Notes under the pieces: generated by a model | What the model saw: only the letters and a program-made list of their open reading frames with translations | What the model was told of the DNA's origin: nothing | Databases searched by the model: none | Origin: Phoronis australis | Taxonomy: Eukaryota > Phoronida > Phoronidae | Reading direction: 5' to 3' | NCBI GenBank assembly: GCA_002633005.1 | Contig: NMRA01000642.1 | Span: 87,874 to 151,873, forward strand | Length of the DNA: 64,000 nt | Position numbers and translations under genes: made by a program | Shown: positions 12,934 through 24,519 of the stretch, piece after piece | How the letters are laid out: each line of letters opens with the position of its first letter | How positions within the stretch are numbered: position 1 is the stretch's first letter

Positions 12934-15900
12934 GTAAACATTTAATTTGTTCATTACTCTATCCGTGTGATTTATATGTGTGTTGGGAGTCACATTTTCC
13001 CAATATGTTAGAGGTAATATTTGCTCAATATTTTGGGGGAAATAGATCGACATCTGCCCATACCTACACAAGGTACATCCTACATACAGTTATTCTTGTT
13101 TCAAGTCCCCGTCTATCCACACGTTCAAAAAGGCACACCAGTACCAGAACGCCCAATCTTTTAAAAATGTAAATATAAAAAACTAATTGCAGGCGGTCTG
13201 GTAAACGTTGTACCAGACGTGAGCAGGTCTCACATGTGGGCCCATTGCACTGATCACCTGAAAATATGTTTATGCTTTATTAATAGATGATTAAAACCGA
13301 GCTTAGGAGGTAGAAACCTGGCTCAAGGGTTGGGCAGTGTGACCTGGAGGGACTCGAACCCACGAACTCGAGTAAAGAAAGCGGGCACTTATAAACCGGG
13401 CCACACTGCCTCCTCTCAAAAATATAAACAGCCTCCCGTTATTGTTCCAGTTCTTCTGTCACCTCACTTGCAAAAAGGCAGCCTACGCCCTCTACCGTTA
13501 TATATTCCACTGTATTACTACAGCACCATGTTTCCAGTCATCTACATGTACACTAACCTACATGTACACCCGCTCCATTGCAGTCTAATTACCGAATATT
13601 CTACCTATGGAAATTGACTCGTACATGTAGTTCACTTATTTTTTGCTAGACAATGACTTATTGTTTTGTACTCAAACCACCTGTGTCCGCATTATTAACA
13701 GTCGCTATACAATACATTAATAACATAGCAATTACAATTATGGAGTCCCTCGAGGAGATCCCGTACATAATTACTTTTTGCCATGTAAATGTTTACTTTA
13801 ATCCTTACTCGCCATCTTCAAAGATGGCTGACTCAAGAAAATCCCAGCAGATACTGTGAGTTTAGTCAAATTCATTGCAACAGTCGTTACTGGAACCACA
13901 AAGAAAATGTTTGTGTGCAGCTATTTTCGGGCTACGTTCCGCAGATGTAGGGTTCTCGTCACTTTTACAGGGCCACATCTCGCGAATGCTTACTTGATCG
14001 TGTTTTTTCGCCGTGGATCTCATGTACACGGAAACCACGCTTGTTTGCATGTCTGCTTTTCTCGTACTTTGCCAACCAGAATTTCCAGTTGTTTTCCCAA
14101 AGTTCTTTATTTAAGATTTGCGGCATGATTAGTTGACCTCATTTACTGAGCACAGTCTCCTACCCTAGTAGTGCGAGATAACGATCTACGAGGTTATTGG
14201 TGATTTATATTTTGTTATTCATGTTACTGACTGTATTATGTACTTGTTCCATGTTAGTATTTATATGTGTTGGGTCATTAATCAGTAGTCATTAGCGAGC
14301 TGTTATGTATTGCAAGCCCCAGTTCACGATTGTTAGATCGTGGTGCTGTGCATGTACATGTAAGTGCTATTGTACATGTAGTTACAGCTGCAGGTACCAG
14401 TGTTATTTTCTTCACATATTTGTAGGCGGCGCTACAGTAACCAACTTTATTTTCCTCATTTGGAAATCATGATTAATGTCCAATTTCAATTTATCATTAC
14501 GCTTAATCCCAAATTATCACCAACCTTCAATACCACGACTATCGCTTGTTGGCTAGTTTCTTCAAGTGCTCGCCTTAATCATACTGCTTTCACATCTCTC
14601 TCGGTAGTGAAAACCATGAAGTTTCGGAGGAGGACGCATTTAAAACGTATGACAAAAACAGCGATGAAGAAATTACTGCCAACGAGGTGACGCTCATACT
14701 AACTGCCCTCGGGATACCGATGAACGCCACAAAATCATCACAGGTTATTTCCGCTGACGATGAGAACGACGACGGAGCTGTGACCAAAGATGAGTTCAAC
14801 TATTCTTTTAAAGTTTTTAAGAAGTGAGTGATCAGAATTAATCGTCTTTGTTGAGGAAAATGAAGGATACATGTAGGGGATGTACATTGCCTGCCACGTG
14901 GCAACTTCATAGTCTAGAGATGGTTTTCTCCCAACGAGACCAACATATGGTGGGTAAGAACACCGATGGTTCTTACATTTCGAGTAATTGCTCAAGTTTA
15001 GAACTTCAAAAAGCCACGTTTCTTTACTCCCAATTTTCTATATGCAATCGATTCTTCCCACTGCGAAAGAAAACCAAATATCAAGTGTTTCCTTTGCCTA
15101 ATTGTACCATCACCAAGCAAAGAACGGGACACCTGTGATACCGCTAAGAGAAACAAAAAACCTGGCACTGAGCCACTTATATTTAAGTTTCAATAGGATA
15201 AATCACTTATTCTCCTGTAGCGTGCATGGTCCACAACTATCCCCCTCTCAGTCTGTACAGCTAGGCAACTCAGCGAAAGGCAAAGCAATCATTTTGAGCC
15301 GCTGTTTTACTTTAGTAACATTTGCTTCTGTGAGGCGGGAACAAGTGCGAGAGAAACCCTTAAATCCCACGGACAACTCCAGGTTTGTCATGAATCCTTG
15401 ATACTCAATCGCCACTGTGGCACCCGCTTTTTGGCCCCTGCAACCCCATCTATGCCATTCCCCTTCCTGCATCAGTTTTACCTCCATCCCCTCTATCGTG
15501 CCCGCAGAAGTGCCCACGACCCCCGTCCTCACAACCCCCTCAACCCACGAACTCCTCGACCCAGTCTACACAAGCTCGACTCGATCTGAGCAGAGAACAA
15601 GCTCTGACTTGCAGGACCAACGAGTGTGGGAGTGAGCTCATCTCGCATTTTACTATTTTTTTGCAAGTAAGAGAGTCGATTCGGCAAGTTTGAAGGGCAA
15701 AAAAACTCGACCAAATCAAATTAGATCCTTCGCACGTCTGTTGCACCGCAAATGACATCAGACCACCTGCACTGTTTTTTTTTAATTAGATCTAACAATG
15801 TTATGAATCGTCTCGTTTCCGGCAGAGTGTAATGGTTTCGTCTGCTCTTCAGTAAATGACAGATTCAAGCTATTTTTCGGAGAGTGCGAGAAGACTTCTG

Positions 15901-18900
15901 CTGTGTAATTACTTCAGTAAACACAGGTTGAAAATAACAAACTGTTACCTAAAAGTATCTCAAAGTTACATGTAGTATACAGTGTATTTCGCAAGCAGTT
16001 ATGCCGTTCAATCCGCCATCTTTTTGATCACATCACGTGACCTAATGAATATAAGTCCGAAAAGTATATTCTAAACCAGTATACGACAGAAAACAAATAA
16101 TTAAAATGTGAAGTTATGTGTATTCACGTTAACTTACTCTCTCCCTAAGTACATGTACATGTACACTGTATAACAGAAGCACGAGCTAGGCCATTGGTAG
16201 CCGCTCGTTGACCAATTTCCTTGACATCGATAGCACGATCACAATGAACTATTTCAGATTATGGTTCTTCACCACTTCCTGTTTTGAACCACTACCCCTG
16301 AGCTAGAGCATTATTCGCGTTTGGTACGTCTTATGTCACCCAGTGACGTACATGTATTATGACTATGAAATGCGCAGATCTACATGTATTGCCGTGGTCA
16401 AGGGGGTCGTGATGCGAGGGGATCGTGGGGTATGGGGTCGACGTTTTTTTTAGAACATTCCTGCTGAACAGCTGTCGCACGCGACACACACTGCCACGCG
16501 GTTTCTACTGTGTTCGATAAGCGAGTAAGGCTAGTCTCCCATACCTACCACCTGATACATGCACTGTAGTTGTTTCGCTTCCGTCAAAACACGACAAAGA
16601 GTTGCATTGTCTGTTGTATTTCTTTCATGTTAACAAACTTTTCACAACTCTTCCAGATGGGAAATTATGTCAAATATTTGATCGATATTTAATAGAAGAT
16701 AAACGCTTTCAATTTTCAATTCTAAGTTTGTCTGTTTGAAACCGTGCGAAAGTGTACATATGTAATTCACTGCGCGCCGCATAGAGGTTGGGGCGGGGGG
16801 GGGGGNACTAAAACAAGGAAAAAATGGAGTACCATCTTCAGTACTGTGAACTGTGCGTCTGCGCCTTTTTAGTGGAATTTCGTCTCGTTTCCCTCGGACT
16901 TTTTGTTTCTCCGGGGCGGACCTTTTTGCCCAGTTCGCCAAAATGGGTGGCTCGTACGAGCCCCCGGAACCCCCCCTGGTGCGCGCATGAAAACAACACG
17001 GATGAGAGTAACATATAATACGTCTATTCACTTGGAAAACTAATACAAGAAGGGGATGAGCACGTGGCCTGTGGCGTAAGTACCACGTGACTATATTCTA
17101 ATGAAAAACCACAAGTAGTATTGTCAATACTCAACAATAAAACAGGATCAATACCTGATAGGCATTATATCTCTTGATTCCGTTTTCTGTAACCTGGGCC
17201 TAATGCTTGGCTTTTTAAAGTAGAAAACTCATTAAAGTAATGCACTAAAATAGAAGTACTCCAATGGTTTAAAATATGAATTTCTGTTTAATGTAATTGG
17301 CCTTAAGCCAGGGGGTGTTTTTCTACACGTGTCTATGTTACTCTAAGAAACAAATAAACATACAGTACATGTACACGACTGTTGACTGGAAAGCTTCGAA
17401 CATATGCAATGTACTAGTACCTAATTAGACCTGTGCAGAAGACGCAAGCCAAAAGAAAACTGGAATTCGTAGATACTAAACCTTCTCAAATCTTATTGAT
17501 TTCTAGAGAGATTTTTACACGCACATGTCACAATACGCAAACGCATACAAATCAGTACACGCATGCAGAAACATGCACGCGTTCGCGCACACGGACACAC
17601 ACGAGCGCACGCACGCACGCACGCACGCACACACACATGCACACGTAAACAAACATAAAAACATAAACTTCAGCTTTTGGAGTGCCGAAGGTAACAAGTA
17701 TCTATTACGAATTTCACTATGAATTTTAATTGAAACAAGATAAACGGTTACAGTTTAAAGTATTTTTCGTTGTCACAATCAACAGCCCAAAACCTGACAT
17801 TGGTTTCCTGTTACGAGGGACTTTGAAACATTTTTCAAGCTCAAGCGCACCCAGCCTAAAATATAGGGGATCTCGAATTTTTCGATATGCGGACGTTCCA
17901 CTGAATAAAATCAACGAGGCCTAAGAAAATAAAAAACGGGACCACTAGGTTCAGGCCTACGAATTGTGCATCCTCGCCGAATTCCTGTGGACTTTTGTCT
18001 CGTTTCCCCGGAATTTTTGTTTCAATGAGGCGGACCTTTTTTGCCCAATTCGCCAAATTAGGGTATCGTTCGAGCCCTCGAGCTCGCTTTGGGTGCGCCA
18101 ATGATGAATGATGCTACATGTCCATATCCTAGCAAAACTTCAACCAAAACCCTTCGAATTGTGTACTTTCTTAGCTTTAAATTATCTACTTATTTATCTG
18201 CCCAACTTCTAGTGCTTTTCGGTTGCCCTCGTTCCTAATCAACTCCCTTAAAGGAATATGCCACCCAAAAACAACCTATTTTGTATCAATTTAGATAGAG
18301 TAGTTCTACTCGATAACGGCACGTTCGGTTGCGTTACCTGACACCTGACGTCAGGCGGAGGTGTTGAAATTATTCAATGACGTAATTGGTTTCACACGCA
18401 GTCTGCTAAGCAGTCCACAACACGGGTTACTGGTGTAAGGTTATCGCTTGAATTTATCGTTTAACACCAATAAATAATCGAATTTCGACGTAAAACCCTT
18501 AGAAATACACCGAGTTCTTATAAAAACGTGTTGTTTTATTTCGCCGTTACGGATTTATTTTTATTTGGACACACTGTAGCCTACGCAGTTCGGCAGGCCA
18601 ATTTACCAAGGTCCATAGCAGGAGTTTGGGGTCTGTTCTGAGATAAATTCGAAGTATTCTTCCGTGAAATACAGGCACGAGAACCTAGAACTGTGTTGTT
18701 TAGAATTATGATTTTTTGAGTTCTAAACACACAAAACGCTTGTTATACCGACCATGCCTCGTAACGCGATCAGGTCCGTCGCGGCCGGACTGACTTGTTA
18801 TCCCGGCCAGTAGCTCGGAGCCCGACCAGGCCCGTCGCGGACGGGGCTGGCACAAACATAAACCAGCTCGAGTTAAAAACTAACGACAGTCAGGAAAAGA

Positions 18901-20739
18901 CTATAATGGTGAACCAAAGAAATAATGAGAATCAGCCACGAAACGGAAATCTACTTACTAATTGTCGGGGTCCGCAAAGTCGGGTACCCCTTCCACAGAC
19001 CGTCAGGTCAAAGGTTGTACAGTAACAATGATTTGAATAATGTATTTGTATTTCTTAATAAAGATTCCCCTAACATGTGACCATGAATATAAAATCGACT
19101 AGTTGTTTCACAACAGCTTTCTGTTAGCAAACACCGAATTAGCATGCGCTCACACGGCCTCGGTGCCCGGTCATAGCTGGTATTAAAACCCGGTAACGCA
19201 GTGGTTTATTCATTACTGGCTTCTCAATTACACTCACAAATACTGCAAAGGCATTGCAAATTTTACCTAATGAGACAGACTTTGTTTCAGTTTGATATAA
19301 GCATTGGTTAGGATGGGAATAATTCATTTTGAAACAGAACGCAGAATAATAAACGTCTACATGGCAACTCGCCCGGCGCCAATCCCGACTTAGTTAGTCA
19401 AGAGCTCATCTGACGAAGATTTCACGGATTGGTAAGTTTCACAGGTATCAGTTCGAACCGGAATACTTTGATCAAGAAATACCAGAGAGGCGCCGTGAAC
19501 ATGCACAGGCAACGGAACGTATGGATAGTTCTTTAGTAAGCCGGAATTCGTCAGAGAAATCACTGTCGACGAAATGCCGGCCACAGACACAGAGATGCTT
19601 CACGGCCTCATACTTGCTATTAACAGCGTACCTTTTATTTTTCACTACCGTGAGCCATTTCCTAAGCATGTCGGCCTCGCGAGGAAGTCGGAAAAACGAA
19701 ATACCCGCTTTCTTTCGCAGCTTCATTGTTCGGACAAGTGGGAACCGATTCACCGCGAAATAGCGGCATTCACTCTGCATACGAACCACTGATGTCGCTG
19801 CGTCGTTTCTCACCTTCCCCACAGGTTAACGCGACACCTCTCGGCAAGGTGAAGTCGACCGTATAAGATGCGATTAAGACGGTAAAAAAGACTAAATATA
19901 TCTGGTGGCATTCTCCTTTCAGGCTTAGTTGAAAAATGTCACAGCACAGAGTTCACGCGCTTCGATATACCATCTACAGGTGTAGTAATAGCATCAAGGC
20001 TAGAAAAACAACTGGATTTGGTAAATTGAATGAGGCAAGTTTGATTATTTGTATCGGGTATTGCTGCAATATATTGCAGGTCAATGCTGTACATGAGTAA
20101 TCACTTTTGCATAGGACATGAGGACTCGACTACAGTTGTTCACAGGTGTCGCGCAGGCGCCAGTAAATTAATAGCGCGCGCTACAGGAAATTCCATCTCG
20201 AGTATTAAATCTATGGTTATATGCACCTTGCACGTGAGTTTTTTCACACTTCAGAGTGTAAAATTTGTAACAAGCGCCGCCTCGGAATTCTCAACTCGCG
20301 AGCGTAATGTGTAACCCAGAGATACATGTAGACACATAAAAATCGTGTGACCTTACATTTGGCTTCAGTCTAAAATCAAATGCACTGGCCCCAGTTTTGT
20401 TCCCGCCCCTACAATTTTGCTTCAAATAATGAATTTTTTCATTCGTTAAACGCAATTCTTTCCAGAGCAGTCGAAATAGCTGAGCAAAAAGCTGTTTCGG
20501 CTTTCGACAAAAATGGTAATGGCGAGATCTCCTTTGGGGAAATCAAGAAAATGGTTGTCGATACCCTTGACATCGAAGAAGCTACTGAAGATGAACTCAA
20601 GGAATTGGAATGGGTCGCTGACACTAATGAAGACGGCAAATTGGATACGACGGAGTTTGCTCTCTTTCTACACCCTTGTATCATTTCTGTTGCAGAATTT
20701 GCCAAAGAGAAAAGTGGTGATAAGAATGATGATGAATAA
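12881..20739 (+). CDS. Secreted four-EF-hand calcium-binding protein (3 coding exons, 180 aa)
   Basis: Coding exons are 12881-12933, 14608-14823 and 20466-20739. Both introns have GT/AG borders in phase 2, and the exons sum to 543 nt (180 codons plus stop). Residues 1-18 are a signal peptide (MKKFTFLLLLTSINLCTS). Four canonical 12-residue EF-hand loops follow, at about 33-44, 69-80, 104-115 and 142-153, with Asp/Asn at positions 1, 3 and 5 and Glu at 12. The EF2-EF3 spacing of about 23 residues resembles calmodulin. The tail is acidic (GDKNDDE) and lacks an HDEL/KDEL signal, so secretion is more likely than ER retention. Likely role: extracellular or luminal calcium binding or buffering; the partner is unknown. 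The architecture differs from six-EF-hand calumenin/reticulocalbin proteins. The frame and phase match make the model strong; an additional small exon in the long second intron cannot be excluded. Confidence 0.88.
13333..13410 (-). repeat. tRNA-like sequence (tRNA-derived SINE head or tRNA pseudogene)
   Basis: The minus strand reads GGCAGTGTGGCC ... GGTTCGAGTCC ... GGTCACACTGCC. The two ends can pair over about nine bases like an acceptor stem, and GGTTCGAGTCC is a perfect RNA polymerase III B box. The D and anticodon arms fold poorly, so an active tRNA is unlikely. It lies in the first coding intron of the EF-hand gene, antisense to it. Confidence 0.5.
14608..14823 (+). CDS. EF-hand gene, coding exon 2 (EF-hands 1 and 2)
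   Basis: Acceptor TCTCTCTCGGTAG, donor GAA|GTGAGTG, phase 2 at both ends. Encodes loops DKNSDEEITANE and DENDDGAVTKDE. A reading frame shifted by one base here is a shadow. Confidence 0.9.
16857..16987. repeat. Dispersed repeat, copy 1
   Basis: Shares TTTCGTCTCGTTTCC, GGCGGACCTTTTT and TTCGCCAAA, in the same order and spacing, with 17964-18100. Both copies finish with GGTGCGC. Probably parts of a non-autonomous transposon. Confidence 0.6.
17575..17650 (+). repeat. (ACGC)n / (AC)n microsatellite
   Basis: Alternating purine-pyrimidine tract with a core of consecutive ACGC units around 17608-17628 flanked by AC-rich sequence. Reading frames through it give low-complexity translations only. Confidence 0.85.
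17840..18100. repeat. Dispersed repeat, copy 2, with a segment shared with the hAT-like element at 22687
   Basis: 17964-18100 matches 16857-16987. The preceding block (CAGCCTAAAATATAGGGGATC, TCTCGAATTTTTCG) matches the interior of the small element near 22770-22805, linking the three copies as one repeat family. Confidence 0.55.
19430..19800 (-). pseudogene. THAP-domain fragment, probably transposon-derived
   Basis: The minus-strand frame has a THAP-like pattern: an N-terminal Cys followed by Asn-Arg, a FFRLP block (the family's F-x-FP), a downstream Trp (LRKWL), and VCGRHFVDSDF matching the C-terminal C-x2-H-F-x2-SDF of the C2CH zinc finger. The second Cys expected before the Asn-Arg pair is Val here (ECRYFAVNRF), so the finger lacks a zinc ligand. 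No transposase or other domain follows. Antisense in the EF-hand intron; most likely a decayed P-element-like or THAP gene piece. Confidence 0.5.
20466..20739 (+). CDS. EF-hand gene, coding exon 3 (EF-hands 3 and 4, stop)
   Basis: Acceptor TTCTTTCCAG; the first base completes the split codon. Loops DKNGNGEISFGE and DTNEDGKLDTTE, then the acidic tail and TAA. An AATAAA overlaps the stop, but a conventional downstream poly(A) site was not seen. Confidence 0.9.
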
Positions 20740-21147
20740 ACTTATGGTATAACGTGCCTAATTTTGATTCTTGGCAAATCGTTTGTAAAACAAGCTTTAT
20801 CGATTTCGTTGACAGGTCACAATTACAAGTGTCTTGGGACCAGTAGTGTGCAGAAAGGGGGGGAGGGCAACGGCCCCGTGTGTCCACTTCGGGGAAGGGG
20901 GGGGGGAAGTCGAANGAATCAAATGAATCGCTGTGGATAAACATTTTTACTGATTTGTACTTAACTTGAACGAAGATTCTATTTTATGATCCATTTTTTA
21001 CTTTTCTTAGTATTATTGTACACATATTTATGTAGAAAGAGGGGCATCACATAGAATTCGCCATGGGTATCAACAAACCTTTGCTCGCACCTCGTGTCTC
21101 CAGAGTGGAAACGAGCGGGTCTGACCAATTACACACATCACGAATTT

Positions 21148-21334
21148 TTGGCCGACCGGTCGGAAATTGGTCGACGACCGGCCGTCGACCGGTCGTCTAG
21201 CCGACCAGCAGCCGACCAACAACGGTCGGCTAGGAGCCGTCTGCTTAGTCGCCTCTGTGGTCGGCACTTGGGTCGGCTAATTGGTCGCCTAGCGTAGACG
21301 ACCAATTCGGATTAAGCGTGTCCTTGGTCGGCAA
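21148..21334. mobile_element. MITE-like element rich in GGTCGG/CCGACC palindromes
   Basis: Begins TTGGCCGACC and ends GGTCGGCAA, short imperfect inverted ends. The interior contains many GGTCG and CGACC words in both orientations, including CGACCGGTCG. This internal symmetry is typical of short palindromic DNA elements. Family unknown. Confidence 0.45.
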
Positions 21335-21602
21335 TTACCATTTTATGACTTAGCGGGTGAACTTTGGACAAACAAAAACTGTTCGTTTACCAGTGGCAAC
21401 TCCGGTCTTGACATCGGTTTATCAAATTTTGTTCAACTATTAAATGGAGGTAAAATCGAATCAACCTACAAATACGAAGTGCGTGGCNCAATCACTTATT
21501 TCTCTAACCTTTGGCCCTCGACAGCTCATGAACAAAGATTGTTTTTCTGGTGAGCTAATTGTTTATTCACAACAATTCTTAGTCAGGTTTGTTGTGTAAT
21601 TT

Positions 21603-23972
21603 TGTTGGAATTATTTTGGGGAAAGTGGAAACTATACATTTTTGGAAACCTCATCGAATGACAAATCAGAAAATAATTGATTCCATTTTGGCGGCCATGT
21701 TGGCGGCCATCTTGGATTTTTAACAATGGCGCCGGTAAAATGGATTTGCCCAATATCTCTGCTTTTGGGTCACTTAGAATGTTGCCTTTTAAGACTGCAC
21801 CTGCATTTCTCAGGTCAAGGAATTGGAAATTTAATTTTTTTGGCGGCCAAATTGGCGGCCATGTTAAATTTTTAAAAATGACGCCCGTAAAATACATTTT
21901 GCTCAATATCTTTGCTCTTGGGTCACTTAGATTATTAGTATTAATGGCTGCACCCACATTTTTGTGGTCAAGAAATCTGAAAATGCAACTTATTAAATGA
22001 GAAACATAATCAAAAACCCCTTTATTAGCAGCCACATTTTCTAAATACATTCTTCATGTAATACAACACCTGATCACTATCTTACTTTCTTGTATATTTT
22101 GTTCGGAGCTTGTTTCTTTCAAAACCCTTAAACTAAACCAGTACCTAAACAACTTATTTACGCTTAAAGAACACGGAAGTATTTTTTGTAGTGTCAATAG
22201 TATTTCAAACTTTAAAATCAGTCTATAGATCATTACTATAGCCATCACTGTCACCAGGAACCACATCATCACTATTCTAACATCGTGCACTATACTGATA
22301 TAGATTTGTGTAAGATAGGTCCGTTGATGGGCAAGAGCATCTTTGGGAAGAGTAATTGTTTTTGCACTGGCATCTAACCATCTCAATGATAGCCTCTGGC
22401 ACCGGAAGCTCCTCAGTTGTGAGGGTTTCAGCTGGTCGTCTTTGTCTTTGTTAATTCATTCCGCAATGGGTCAAAGTACTCCTGTCGAGCAATGACTGCC
22501 TGGCCACACACTCTGGGATGCTATTTGTGACTTTAGGGACAAAGGTGAAAAGAGGTTCACCTGTTACTTCATAAGCAGTACAAAAAGGCTGCTGTGCCTT
22601 CAAATATATATTCAACCTCCAGAATGGGCCAGTGTTGTCTGTCCGTGTAAAAGTATGGAAAGCACGAAGAGCCTTTGCGCGGATAGCAAGGGCGGATCCA
22701 TGATTTTGAGTTGGGGGGGGGGGAGGACGGCATAGGAATAACCAGAATTTCGCCAAATGCGCACCACCAGCCTAAAATGTAGAGATGCACGGGTCTCGAA
22801 TTTTTGGGTTTGTGGACCTTATTACTATGCAAAATCGGTAATCAGAGTTTTTTCAAAGCCTATGCATTGTGAATTCGCCCGCGAGCTCCCCTGGATGCCC
22901 GCATATGCTAGTCAGCAATTTGCACCCCAAACATCCAAATGTTATCTAGGAGAATTTTAGGAGGGGCCATGCCCCTTTTGCCCCCATAAATCCGCCACTG
23001 GACAGCACCAAATACTATCCATATTGGATTCACGTCCACAATCCCAGATGCATGGGGACTGAAGTATTACTGAGAAGCCTGTCATACTAGGCAATGACGA
23101 GTACCAGTATTATGGGACTAAAACCTCGCTTACAGCTTGAGGACTGTCCTGTTCTAAGACCTCTGCTTCGGAAAGTTTCTGCAGAAGGTGGATTTCATTC
23201 GATTTGTCTGTGCATGACAGCATTGTCTCACTGGCAGCAAAGAATGCTCTTGGCATGAGAGTGAATCCATAGTGGCTGATAGCATGTTTCTGGTCGATTT
23301 ACCCTGCAGGCTACAACTCCTGTTGTTCTCGTCATTGATCCTCAGCCTGTGTACTGCGAAACCTATCGGCCATCAGACTGTCAAGGCAAAATGCATTTCC
23401 ATTGAGTAGAGGAGAGCTGGATTCCAAAGTGAATAGTGGAAATAATATCGAAATCTTCAAAACATATGTCTGAAATCTCTTTTCAAATAGATATAGATTA
23501 ATCTGCGTTTCTGTGCTTCCTTTAAATATTCTGAGTGTTTGTTGCTGCTATTAAATCATTTAGATTACCTTATCATTTTAGAAATACTGTTTTTAAATTC
23601 CTTACCCCACAAAGTTTGGGTCCAGCCATTAAAACTAACATTACAAGTGACCAAATAGCAGAGATACTGAGCAAAATGTATTTTACGGGTGCCATTTTTG
23701 AAATTTCTAGATGGCCGCCAAGATGGCCTCCAATAAAATTAAAATTTCCAATTCGTTGACCTCAGAGCTGCAGGTGTAGCCATAAAAACTAACATTCTCA
23801 GTGACCCAAAGGCGGATATATTGGGCAAAATCTATTCAAACGGCACCATTTTGAAAATCCAAGAGGGCCGCCAAGATGGCCACCGAAAAAATGGAATCAA
23901 TTATTTTTTGATTCGTCATTCACTAAGGTTTCCAAAAATGTATAGTTTCCATTTTCCCCAAAAATTCCAACG
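21603..23972 (-). mobile_element. Foldback transposon with ~430 bp inverted repeats and decayed ORF
   Basis: 21603-22040 and 23535-23972 are diverged inverted repeats. Matching blocks include TTGTTGGAATTATTTTGGGG against the complement of the right end, CTATACATTTTTGGAAAC, AATAATTGATTCCATTTT, and two internal subrepeats of about 170 bp (TGGCGGCCAT..., GGGTCACTTAGAAT). The centre carries a decayed minus-strand coding remnant. One segment near 23200-23300 reads HYGFTLMPRAFFAASET then SCTDKSNEIHLLQKLSEAE; another near 22330-22390 has a Cys-rich tail (RCQCKNNYSSQRCSC) of the CxC type common at the ends of transposon proteins. The frame is broken by stops and by the nested element at 22687-23000. 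Confidence 0.65.
22687..23000. mobile_element. Small hAT-like non-autonomous element nested in the foldback element
   Basis: Left end CAAGGGCGGATCCATGATTTT and right end CCATAAATCCGCCACTG are inverted relatives of CAGNGGCGGAT-type hAT ends. The interior has a poly-G tract and GGGGCCATGCCCC. It interrupts the decayed ORF. Flanking 8-mers do not form a clear duplication. Confidence 0.6.
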
Positions 23973-24519
23973 AATGTGAACAATTTGGACATAGTGAACC
24001 AGACTATCTAAGGACAGTCTTGAACAGTTTAGACTTTTATCAACAAAATCGAGGTATGTGTCGTCAGATATAATCACCCGTAGGCGTTTTGATCAAAATG
24101 TCTCATGTGTAGACACGTACATTTGTTATCCTGACGGACAATAGCAAACCCATGTGGTCAAACCGCATTACATAACATAAGTTACATTAAACTCCTTACA
24201 TGTAATTACTTATTGCAATTCATTTATTCACCCAGTTCATCAGCTTACTATTATTAAAATGACTTATGCTTATTAAAATGACATGGGCAAGAAGTTGTGC
24301 GGGGCCTCAAAAGTGGGGTCCCATATATTAATAATAAATTCAATGGGATTTTAATAAAAATAAGCAATTTAAATAATAAGATGTTTTATGGCTTTACATG
24401 GATGACATCACGTATTTACATGTATTAAACATTTAACAACACTTAGTGGTCTCAAGCATCGCAAATGGAACAGAGAAGACGCATAGTTGGCGGTTCTGAG
24501 ACACCTGACCCTCGTGTGT

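Larger units (their letters stand above)
14824..20465 (+). other. Long intron of the EF-hand gene
   Basis: Phase-2 intron of 5.6 kb. It holds an ACGC/AC microsatellite, two copies of a ~130 bp dispersed repeat (16857-16987, 17964-18100), a poly-G tract beside an n at 16806, a THAP fragment on the opposite strand, and otherwise unrecognised sequence. Confidence 0.7.

Noticed and set aside
15248-15532. 94-codon minus-strand frame with a plausible composition
   Set aside because: No motif recognised and overlapped by equal-length frames on the other strand; likely chance in GC-richer sequence.
17433-17722. His/Thr/Ala-rich frames around 17.5-17.7 kb
   Set aside because: Translation of the AC/ACGC microsatellite on both strands.
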